This document shows positions 56,987 to 64,000 of a DNA stretch of 64,000 bases, one piece after another; the stretch's first letter is position 1, and every line of letters begins with the position of its first letter. Made by a program: the position numbers and the translations under genes. The stretch covers positions 124,001-188,000 of the forward strand of contig NZ_JAHKQF010000015.1 in NCBI RefSeq assembly GCF_018860965.1. The letters run 5' to 3'. The stretch is from Alteromonas sp. C1M14 (GTDB lineage: Bacteria; Pseudomonadota; Gammaproteobacteria; Enterobacterales; Alteromonadaceae). The notes under the pieces are model-generated. The model saw only the letters and a program-made list of their open reading frames with translations, was not told the DNA's origin and did not search any database.

Positions 56987-58333
56987 TTAGGTTAGGCCAC
57001 ATTCGTTTAAAATAACCTGGGTGGTGTCTTCTAATGGTAATAAGGTTTCAGGCTTCTCAAAGGACTGAGTAGGCTTATAAACCCAGAACACCCCATGGGG
57101 ATGATGCATGCCACTTTTTAAATTATCTGCTAGGTAAAACACATCACTAAATGCCATGTCTTTTCCCTGTACCTGGATGGTGGCGTTGTTTTTAACCGGT
57201 TGATAAATTCGACAACCGCCAAACACATCCTTTCCTTCCAATCGTAATGAGAACAAACCTTCACCGTCGTAGGTCACCGCTGCTAACGCGTCATAATTTG
57301 CTTTTGCTGCCGTTTCGGATTCACAGATAACATGAAATTGATGTGACATCACCGGACTGATTTTCTCTACCCCTGCCAAACCAAACTTTTCCGTCAGCAC
57401 TGACATCTGGTGAGGTCGATAGAAGCGCTTTCCGCCTTCTTCGTCTTTTTCCGTATAGGGCTGTTGGCTTAACGCCGATGACAAAATGATGGTTGTATCG
57501 GGGTTGGCTAAATCAAACACCTTACCGATTAAAGCATCATGGTTTTTATACGCGTATAAAATGGCATCGCCGTACAGGTCTATTTCTTTTTGTGACGGCT
57601 TCATAGGGAAGCGTTCTGGCTCCATGTATCGCCAAAATTTGTGTTGAAAATGGGCCGTACTGTTAGAGAAAAAGGTCGCAAAACTGGGGGAATGTTTTTT
57701 ATAAACATGAGCAAATACATCAAACTGCAACCAATCAAGGATGGTGGCTTTCTTCCACCTGTCATCGGCTTTCGTTACCTGTTTAAACACAATTTCAGTT
57801 AACCGTTTTAGGGTAGACATGCTAAGTCCATGCTTTAGCATAAACCCTAAAAAGGCCAAATTGTCCTTCACAGACAGACGATGATTACTATTGGTATGTT
57901 CCTGCACGTTCGCGCGGACAAAATGATAAAAAGGCTGCAACTCTTTGGGTGACGCCTCCACGTCGATACTCCAGGGGTCGGGCAAAACTAATAAATTCTT
58001 GTCGCTGTTATCCCAGCGCACGTTCATACTGCCACACAGCCAGGAGCCTTTGCCATGCTTTGAAAGAGTATCCCAAATGCTGTCATGCTGGAGGTTTTGT
58101 GCTTGTCCTAAACGAAATACCTTATGTTTTTCGAAAGGCAGCCCGGTATGCAAGGTAACCCATTGGATCCATGGTTCTAGATACTCCACATCACAGCGGG
58201 CGTCAGTAGTATAGGCTTTTGAACTACCGTAGAGTTTGGCAAAATTGGGGAGATGCCCTTGTGCTATAAACTTCTCTAAAAGCGGCGGGCACAACTCGTT
58301 AAATTCAAGTAAAATGACGTTCTGATTTTCCAT
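56987..58333 (-). CDS. AlkP-superfamily protein with degenerate metal site
   Basis: This 448-aa protein resembles type I phosphodiesterase/nucleotide pyrophosphatase members of the AlkP superfamily: LLEFNELCPPLLEKF, then EPWIQWVTLHTGLPFEKHKV (nucleophile-like threonine) and SIWDTLSKHGKGSWLCGSMN. However, the usual first metal aspartate is replaced (LLEFNEL) and the conserved SDHG block appears as ILSSALSQQP. Catalysis may be lost or altered. No signal peptide is seen. The ATG at 58333 has AGAGAT upstream; a longer frame of 16 codons was rejected. Function is unknown; it lies between EPS genes. Confidence 0.8.
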   Translation of the reverse strand: MENQNVILLEFNELCPPLLEKFIAQGHLPNFAKLYGSSKAYTTDARCDVEYLEPWIQWVTLHTGLPFEKHKVFRLGQAQNLQHDSIWDTLSKHGKGSWLCGSMNVRWDNSDKNLLVLPDPWSIDVEASPKELQPFYHFVRANVQEHTNSNHRLSVKDNLAFLGFMLKHGLSMSTLKRLTEIVFKQVTKADDRWKKATILDWLQFDVFAHVYKKHSPSFATFFSNSTAHFQHKFWRYMEPERFPMKPSQKEIDLYGDAILYAYKNHDALIGKVFDLANPDTTIILSSALSQQPYTEKDEEGGKRFYRPHQMSVLTEKFGLAGVEKISPVMSHQFHVICESETAAKANYDALAAVTYDGEGLFSLRLEGKDVFGGCRIYQPVKNNATIQVQGKDMAFSDVFYLADNLKSGMHHPHGVFWVYKPTQSFEKPETLLPLEDTTQVILNECGLT

Positions 58334-58650
58334 AATGCTATCTCTAAATACGTTCCTGGTTATCGCGCACCTATTTACCACTGCGGCGACGAGCGAACAT
58401 CTCGCTATGTCACTATATTACTCATGACTTTGTATAGAGTTCCAGCAATATTTACACTTCTGACATGAATATTGATTATTAAAGCAACAATTAATGTAAA
58501 GAAGTTTTCATGTTGCAATTGTATAGATAGTGTCAATTCAACAACTTGTCATATTTAATGAAGACATCCTAACAGTAGGTATATCCCCAAATACGCTATT
58601 AAAAAGTCATTTACGATAACGTCCTTGTATTGTCCTAAGAGGAGGTTGTC
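58334..58650. other. AT-rich divergent intergenic region
   Basis: These 317 bases separate the minus-strand AlkP-like gene and the plus-strand beta-helix gene. No open frame looks coding. A weak promoter-like pair, TTGTCA followed after about 18 nt by TAACAG, lies near 58545-58575. GAGGAGG just before the right-hand gene is its ribosome-binding site. Confidence 0.5.
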
Positions 58651-61167
58651 ATGAAAACCTGTCATCTATTTCCCGTCATTTCATTGCTGTTCTTATTCAC
58701 CTCTTTCTCCGTGCTGGCAGCAGAGTCTTGCAATGTTGAAGATTTATCCGCTGTACCGAACGGTAAAGAACTTGAGCCCTTATTAGAAGGGGTACCTGGA
58801 GCGAATGTAAGCAGCGACTGCGTGCAATTCATCAATGTGCCTGCTGACACCTTCGTGGCTCCTTATCGTCGTGAAACTCTGCGTATTAACGACACAACTG
58901 ACACCACATCAGTGATACCGGTAACCGAAGGCATGACAGTGGCTATCCAAGGTCAAGTGTTAGCAGAAGCCGGTGGATCTCAAATCCTACGATTCGAATT
59001 ACATTCCTATGACCAAAACAGTGCTGAACAAACCGTTTATTATCGCTGGCGGGTGCTAACAGAAAACCCTTTAGGTAATGCCTCTTGCCCATCAATACAC
59101 GCCAACGAACAGTTAAATGTCCCTTATGCCGTTGAAATGGAAAATACCGAGGCCACGGCGTCAATTTGTCTATCAGCCTCACAGGACGGTTACCTCGTTT
59201 TTAATGAGTCGGGGATCGAAATTTCCATTAATGGGGCAAACAAAGAAAGTCCTCCTATGTTTGTACAAGCCGGTGACACACTAACCTTGTGGCAAGTAGA
59301 GGACAAAAACTCACGCACTTTTGCTTACAATGGTGGGTTTGAAAGCAACGACGGCACATTAACGAATATCGAATGGATAACGGTGAATGATATAAACATC
59401 TCGAGCCACTCAGGCGCGGATGACTCCCCTATTCAGGATCCAGAACCGGAAGTTTTCCCTCTCACCGCAGATCCTGACCTGTTCTCATCATGCCGAGAGG
59501 TCGCACTCTATATCAGAGAAAATGGCAAACGTTCTCAACGAGGCACCATGCTCGCTACCAGCCTAGAACTGCCTCCCGGTGAAGCTGCCACCTCAGAATG
59601 CATCGAATTGGCCGAACTCGAAGCCCCGGTCAGTGTGAGTAACAGAGCCAATGCTTGGTTTGCCGTTAATGGCGGTGAGTTTGAGCAAGGTGAGGTTGAA
59701 CTGACCAATGGCGATCGTCTTGTTCTTGGTTTTGTTGCATCCTCCGAATACGGTGTGTCTCAAACTCAGCGTCTGAATATGGTGCCCACCGCTCAGGCGA
59801 CCAATCAGGACACCTTTTATATTAAATGGGACGTGCAAACCGCCAATACGGCCAGAGCGCCCATCCAGTGGCATGTTGAGCCGGGTACACAGTACGAGCA
59901 AATCGAAGATATAGCAGAACAGTTAGTAGCCGGTGACGTGGTTAACGTCATCGGCGACAATGTTTATGAACCCTTTATTTTAGAAGGGATCAGCGGCACT
60001 CGCGCCCTCCCCATACGTATTGTCGGTAAATCGGTTAACGGTAAGCGTCCTATTTTTTCAGGCAGTCATAGCCGCTGGCCCTGGACTATCGGGGTACGCA
60101 GTTCACATAGTTTTCATTTTGAAAATATTGAGATCACCGGCGCCGATACCATTTGTTTTCGTCATGAGGCCGACGATATAACGCTAAAGAATGTGTATCT
60201 CCATGATTGTATCGTTCATGGTATTTTGGGTACCGATGCCTTATCCGGCAGTTTGACCATTACCGAATCAGAAATTACCTCTGCCGGAGGAAAACATGAA
60301 GATAGACCGTGGGGGCACGCTATTTATGTGGCTACCGACCAATTCCGCTTTCCCCACAGTGTGTTGACCATTTCCCATAGCTTTTTGCACAACAATAAGG
60401 GCAATACCATTAAGTCACGGGCAGAAAGGCTTGCCTTGTATTACAACTGGATAGAAGTTAATGATCTTGAACAGGCTAAATTTGCCGTAGAACTCATTGG
60501 CCCAGTTGTCGATACCCGCCACCCAATTGAACAAGATGTCACCGGCAACCTTTTCTGGTTGGATAAAGATTTCTACGCTATTCGTGCTGGTAGTGATGGC
60601 ACGGGGGGGTCGAAAGGCATTGTCCGCTTTACCAACAATACGATCATTCACGCCAGCGAAACGGACGCCTATTCGTTTATGCGGCTAGATCATGAAATGA
60701 CCGCTGTCGGGCTGCAGAACAACCTGTTCGTTAAGAAAAACCCCCAAGCGACCTATACCTTAATTAGAGACAATGTTACCGAAGAACGTTGGACATACGG
60801 CGAAGCAACAATCTACATTAACAATAATGTACTGCCGCTAGCGCCCTATATTAATTCAACAAATATTGAGACTCGAAGGGCCCTTATCGAAGACTATTTA
60901 CCCCATGATAGGTATTTCGACAATCTGGCTGACAATACCATTGACCCGGTGACTGTGGACTACAGCGACAAACGTATTACTGCTGACACAACCCACGCTG
61001 TATTTCAGCTCGGCACTGCCGCTGAAGCCTTTAATGGTGAAATACAATTTGATAATCCCCTTCGCTATTTGGATGTGTCTTATAAAGCACCGAATAACCG
61101 CCCTGAGGAGCAGGCGCCCATTCTTAAAGTGCATAAAGATTGTGATGCCACTATCGGCGCTTTCTAA
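58651..61167 (+). CDS. Secreted right-handed beta-helix protein with three N-terminal repeat domains
   Basis: This 838-aa protein has a signal peptide (about 1-24) and three related domains of about 110 residues at roughly 25-136, 145-247 and 278-397. Each has a cysteine pair (27/57, 146/173, 281/317), a short strand like VSIN or LRIN, and a block like AGDTLTL. From about 400 a parallel beta-helix follows with HGILGTDALSGSLTI, GHAIYVATDQFRFPHS and NTIKSRAERLALYYNW, resembling polysaccharide lyase/hydrolase beta-helices. Enzyme activity is not proven. GAGGAGG precedes the ATG. Confidence 0.88.
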   Translation: MKTCHLFPVISLLFLFTSFSVLAAESCNVEDLSAVPNGKELEPLLEGVPGANVSSDCVQFINVPADTFVAPYRRETLRINDTTDTTSVIPVTEGMTVAIQGQVLAEAGGSQILRFELHSYDQNSAEQTVYYRWRVLTENPLGNASCPSIHANEQLNVPYAVEMENTEATASICLSASQDGYLVFNESGIEISINGANKESPPMFVQAGDTLTLWQVEDKNSRTFAYNGGFESNDGTLTNIEWITVNDINISSHSGADDSPIQDPEPEVFPLTADPDLFSSCREVALYIRENGKRSQRGTMLATSLELPPGEAATSECIELAELEAPVSVSNRANAWFAVNGGEFEQGEVELTNGDRLVLGFVASSEYGVSQTQRLNMVPTAQATNQDTFYIKWDVQTANTARAPIQWHVEPGTQYEQIEDIAEQLVAGDVVNVIGDNVYEPFILEGISGTRALPIRIVGKSVNGKRPIFSGSHSRWPWTIGVRSSHSFHFENIEITGADTICFRHEADDITLKNVYLHDCIVHGILGTDALSGSLTITESEITSAGGKHEDRPWGHAIYVATDQFRFPHSVLTISHSFLHNNKGNTIKSRAERLALYYNWIEVNDLEQAKFAVELIGPVVDTRHPIEQDVTGNLFWLDKDFYAIRAGSDGTGGSKGIVRFTNNTIIHASETDAYSFMRLDHEMTAVGLQNNLFVKKNPQATYTLIRDNVTEERWTYGEATIYINNNVLPLAPYINSTNIETRRALIEDYLPHDRYFDNLADNTIDPVTVDYSDKRITADTTHAVFQLGTAAEAFNGEIQFDNPLRYLDVSYKAPNNRPEEQAPILKVHKDCDATIGAF

Positions 61168-61194
61168 AACCTTATAAGGCTATCTTGCAGACAG

Positions 61195-61222
61195 AAAAAA
61201 AGCTGCCTTTGGCAGCTTTTTC
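61195..61222. terminator. Bidirectional rho-independent terminator
   Basis: AGCTGCC/GGCAGCT with a TTT loop is flanked by six A's before and a T-rich tail after it. It separates the beta-helix gene from the converging sulfotransferase gene. Confidence 0.88.
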
Positions 61223-61232
61223 TTTTCCTCAA

Positions 61233-62102
61233 TTATATGCTGTAGCCAAGTCCTGGCAAAGCGGTAAGATCCTCAGCGTCATAGTTAACTAAATCATCCT
61301 TTGTGTACTTACGCTTACATTTGGTGGCATGGGGTAAACGCAACACCTTAGCGCGAGTCTCGGCGCAAACATCCACATTCAAAAACGCGATAACCCGCGC
61401 CATTGTTTCTGCCGGCGATGCACACAAATCTTCAAATTTGATCACCAAAAATTGATGGCTTGGTAGCTGTCGGCCTAGTTCTAAAACCTGCTGATTAGCC
61501 TGCACCCAATATTTTAACGACACACGCGGCGTGCAGGTTTGGACTGAGACCTTTTCATCAAGCACATACTCAGACCAGTTTATACACTGTTGTTGATTTT
61601 CGCTTAAGGACATATCTATGCCATTGCGAATGGTATGAATGTATTTTAACTCTGGATAGGCAGCTAAGAAATGAGATAACAGTAACCAAGAATTGGGCTC
61701 TTTAAGCCCCCATCGCGCTTGCTCACCTTGTTTGCGTCGACGATTATTCACGACCTTTAGAAAATTCTTATACGCAAATCGACGTCCTAGGCCATCAACG
61801 GTCTCTTCCCTTCGCATCCAGTCAAATAAGATTACGCCAAGTACCCGCAGATCGTTCATGGTCAACGAAACGTCGGTGCCCGATAAATGGGCGAAAGTAC
61901 TGATCACCGGGGCTATCTTTTCTGGATCATCAATATGCTTTAATAGCCAATCTCTACGCTTAAAGAGTAAGGTAAAAAGCAAATTATCACTGGCATGATT
62001 AAGGGTGTGCCCCATATCAAACCCCATAAGTATTGAGGCTTCAGAGATAATACGGGTGCCACTACCGCCCACACCGCCCACGATAACTGGTTGGTTATTC
62101 AT
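61233..62102 (-). CDS. Sulfotransferase family protein
   Basis: This 289-aa protein looks like a PAPS-dependent sulfotransferase. The N-terminal P-loop-like PAPS motif is VGGVGGSGTRII, and WGLKEPNSWLLLSHFLAAYP with IHTIRNGIDMSLSEN (the 3'-phosphate-binding RxGxD-like region) follow. A conserved FLVIKFEDLCASPAETM is typical of the family. The ATG at 62102 is preferred because the P-loop is usually near the N-terminus; 25 more codons are open upstream. It would decorate the polysaccharide or a glycolipid with sulfate. It follows the second beta-helix gene on the minus strand. Confidence 0.85.
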   Translation of the reverse strand: MNNQPVIVGGVGGSGTRIISEASILMGFDMGHTLNHASDNLLFTLLFKRRDWLLKHIDDPEKIAPVISTFAHLSGTDVSLTMNDLRVLGVILFDWMRREETVDGLGRRFAYKNFLKVVNNRRRKQGEQARWGLKEPNSWLLLSHFLAAYPELKYIHTIRNGIDMSLSENQQQCINWSEYVLDEKVSVQTCTPRVSLKYWVQANQQVLELGRQLPSHQFLVIKFEDLCASPAETMARVIAFLNVDVCAETRAKVLRLPHATKCKRKYTKDDLVNYDAEDLTALPGLGYSI

Positions 62103-62253
62103 ACTAGAAATAGCCTTTTTGGTGGTAGCCTGCGCAAGCAAAACATACATGCTTGGCCAAGATGAAACCAACCACATTGCCGTAATGCGACTCGACGGAT
62201 GTGACGGCTTCTCGTTTATACCACTAGACTACTTCCATTCGAATAAAAAGTAA

Positions 62254-63903
62254 TCAGTTATTCTTCATAATATAGCTTTGTTCCGTGGGACGATGAGTAA
62301 AAGGCACATTTAGCTGAAAATTCTTAACACTATTTTTTGTTGCCAATTGCTCTAACCATTGATGGTCACTCAAGTCTACCGAGACAAAATCGATAATGTC
62401 ATTGTTGAGAATAACATCAGAGAAATAGGCTTCGGATAAATCCGCATTGCCCTTATCGTGATAATAAGGGGTGGCCACCTTGCCCACTTTATTCCCTTCG
62501 AAACGAACCCGCGGCTTGCCAAACGTCCATTGCTCTGGGGTTAACATATCCCGAATAAGGATCGGCGACGCATTCGCGATTAAAAAGACACTATCGACAA
62601 CATCCAAAGATCCTAAACCGTGATAAATTCGAAATATGGTGCCGGAAAAATCTTTCGAAAAAACAAAAAGGTTTCCTTTAAAACTGACAGGCCCGCGATT
62701 ACGCCCGGTCCCATCGCCCCCAACCCGAATGCTATGCTGATTGCCAATATGGACCAGTACATTGTTTTCTACATAGCCGTATAAGGGTTCACTGTCATCG
62801 TAAGCGTCGTATCCTATTAATTCGATGAGGTATCGAGACTGCTCATCGGTGGATGTTTCTAGCCAGTTGTCATGAATACGGGTGGTTTTAGCACGGGATT
62901 TTATCGCGTTGCCCCGATTACCGTGTACGAAACTGTTTTCCAGTGTAAAAACGCTATCAGGAAAGCGATCACGATCCGTGGCGATATATAATGCATGCCC
63001 CCATGCTCGCCCTTTAACCTTGCCCCCTGAAGACACCACTTCACTGTTTTTAATGGTGAGTGAGCCTGAATTTTGGTCTGTTCCCAAAACGCCGTGGTGG
63101 CAATTTCTTATCAGCACGTCGCTAATAACCGTATAGGCCGCTTCGTGACGGACACACACATCACCGTTTTCCACGATAAGGTTTTCTATATGCCAAAAAT
63201 AAGAGCCTGAAAGCCCCACGACCCAATCTCGTCGGCCGCCCCCCTTACCAATTAAACGTGGGCGATCTTGGGGGTTTTTAGCATCGCTTTTAAGGGTGAT
63301 AGGCGCAGCCTTTGTACCCGAAATATTTTTTGCAATAAAGCCCTGATAGCTAGCACCGGCCTCGAGCAAAATCGTATCGCCAGGGTGTAAGAGGGGGAGA
63401 ACATCTTCAACTTCCCGGTATGGCGAATTAGGCCCAACCTTGTAGATTTTATCGCTTGGTGGCGCCGACGTATAAATACGCCAAATCATCAGATACTTCA
63501 TACGCTTCAACTGCACCGCAGCGGCATCTTCCAATAAATTAACAATGACTCTTTGGCCTTTGCGCTGCTTAGACGGTGCCACCGCCCGTAACCTTAGGCT
63601 GTCGCCCTCTTTTATTTTCTGACCGTCAGCCACGACAAAAGGCTGTTCATTTATTGATACCTCCACGCCCTTACTCTCCAAAGTAAGGTAAGTATCAATA
63701 CCGGTGAAAATAAGGCAAGAAGACACTAGCGCTTCATTAGGTTGCACCCCAACAACACTGGGAAAAGTCACCTGTTTGCGCTTGCCGTTACCCCGCACTG
63801 AAATATCTTTTTCCGCGCAACTATCAGCGGAACTGGTTTCTCCATAGCTGAAGGAGGAGAAGCTAACAGTTAACACCAGTAATAAGCAGAAAAAAGTATT
63901 CAT
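62254..63903 (-). CDS. Secreted right-handed beta-helix protein with one N-terminal repeat domain
   Basis: This 549-aa protein is a paralogue of the 838-aa protein encoded at 58651. It has a signal peptide (about 1-21), one N-terminal domain at 27-145 with cysteines 29 and 63 and the strand VEVSIN, and a beta-helix from about 150. Shared blocks include HGVLGTDQNSGSLTI, GHALYIATDRDRFPDS and NAIKSRAKTTRIHDNW. The conserved Lys-Ser-Arg-Ala resembles the IxxKS region of PL6-type lyases, but the second catalytic pattern is not seen. The ribosome-binding site is weak. Confidence 0.88.
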   Translation of the reverse strand: MNTFFCLLLVLTVSFSSFSYGETSSADSCAEKDISVRGNGKRKQVTFPSVVGVQPNEALVSSCLIFTGIDTYLTLESKGVEVSINEQPFVVADGQKIKEGDSLRLRAVAPSKQRKGQRVIVNLLEDAAAVQLKRMKYLMIWRIYTSAPPSDKIYKVGPNSPYREVEDVLPLLHPGDTILLEAGASYQGFIAKNISGTKAAPITLKSDAKNPQDRPRLIGKGGGRRDWVVGLSGSYFWHIENLIVENGDVCVRHEAAYTVISDVLIRNCHHGVLGTDQNSGSLTIKNSEVVSSGGKVKGRAWGHALYIATDRDRFPDSVFTLENSFVHGNRGNAIKSRAKTTRIHDNWLETSTDEQSRYLIELIGYDAYDDSEPLYGYVENNVLVHIGNQHSIRVGGDGTGRNRGPVSFKGNLFVFSKDFSGTIFRIYHGLGSLDVVDSVFLIANASPILIRDMLTPEQWTFGKPRVRFEGNKVGKVATPYYHDKGNADLSEAYFSDVILNNDIIDFVSVDLSDHQWLEQLATKNSVKNFQLNVPFTHRPTEQSYIMKNN

Positions 63904-63911
63904 AAGCGAAA

Positions 63912-64000
63912 TTAGCGCCCCCGTAGTTTTAGTTTGATAGTACGAATTGGTTCTTTACGATGATCTAAAAATTGATATTTTGTTGTTAATGCCGAAGCAG
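63912..64000 (-). CDS. 3' end of an upstream gene, unidentified
   Basis: On the minus strand an open frame enters from the window edge and reads ASALTTKYQFLDHRKEPIRT followed by IKLKLRGR and TAA at 63914-63912. The stop is 8 nt before the next ATG, which suits an operon. The 29 visible residues are basic and do not identify the protein. Confidence 0.5.
   Translation of the reverse strand, partial: ASALTTKYQFLDHRKEPIRTIKLKLRGR

Overview
The window is a stretch of bacterial chromosome from a marine gammaproteobacterium, most probably of the Alteromonadales/Alteromonadaceae. This rests on gene order (ispG-rodZ-pilF-rlmN, queA-tgt-yajC-secD-secF, cysE-trmJ-suhB), protein-level resemblance to gammaproteobacterial families, moderate GC content and a PEP-CTERM/exopolysaccharide locus. 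No rRNA, tRNA, insertion sequence, prophage or CRISPR array was found. Family assignments come from recognising sequence motifs by eye; no database search was run.

Region 1 (1-17.3 kb) is mostly minus strand and houses core metabolism. It carries the 5' part of ispG, then rodZ, pilF (with an unusual LysM tail), rlmN, a divergent M3 lipoprotein peptidase and ndk. Next comes a composite Fe-S assembly locus reading iscR-iscS-sufB-sufC-sufD-sufS-(A-type carrier)-sufT-sufE, preceded by cysE and trmJ. iscU, hscA, hscB and fdx, which normally follow iscRS, are absent. The IscS has lost the C-terminal tail that docks IscU in E. coli. IscR-type boxes overlap both the iscR promoter and a separate suf promoter.

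Region 2 (17.5-32.5 kb) holds suhB, the queA-tgt-yajC-secD-secF block and a small DUF6471-like gene. It continues with a plus-strand membrane-stress operon resembling yjfI-yjfJ(pspA)-yjfK-yjfL-yjfM-yjfC, into which a two-TM potassium-channel/RCK gene is inserted, followed by a rhomboid-like gene and a membrane protein. A PhoA-type phosphatase lipoprotein closes the region.

Region 3 (32.9-38.0 kb) is a glyoxylate-shunt locus: isocitrate lyase, a LysR regulator and malate synthase G.

Region 4 (38.3-64 kb) is a large envelope-polysaccharide locus of the PEP-CTERM/exosortase type. It has a LuxI-like PEP-CTERM-associated acyltransferase, a UDP-glucuronate 4-epimerase-like gene, a UDP-HexNAc 6-dehydrogenase, a trypsin-like protease, a ThiF-like adenylyltransferase, a PEP-CTERM structural protein behind a candidate sigma-54 promoter, and PrsT. 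A tightly packed operon follows: glycosyltransferases, GDP-mannose 6-dehydrogenase (AlgD type), an O-acetyltransferase and two deacetylase-like proteins. The end of the window has a degenerate AlkP-superfamily protein, a sulfotransferase and two paralogous secreted beta-helix proteins that differ in the copy number (three versus one) of an N-terminal domain. Taken together the genes suggest a uronate-rich, acetylated and possibly sulfated exopolysaccharide; the polymer structure is inference. The exosortase and polymer export genes are not in the window and presumably lie beyond 64 kb or elsewhere.
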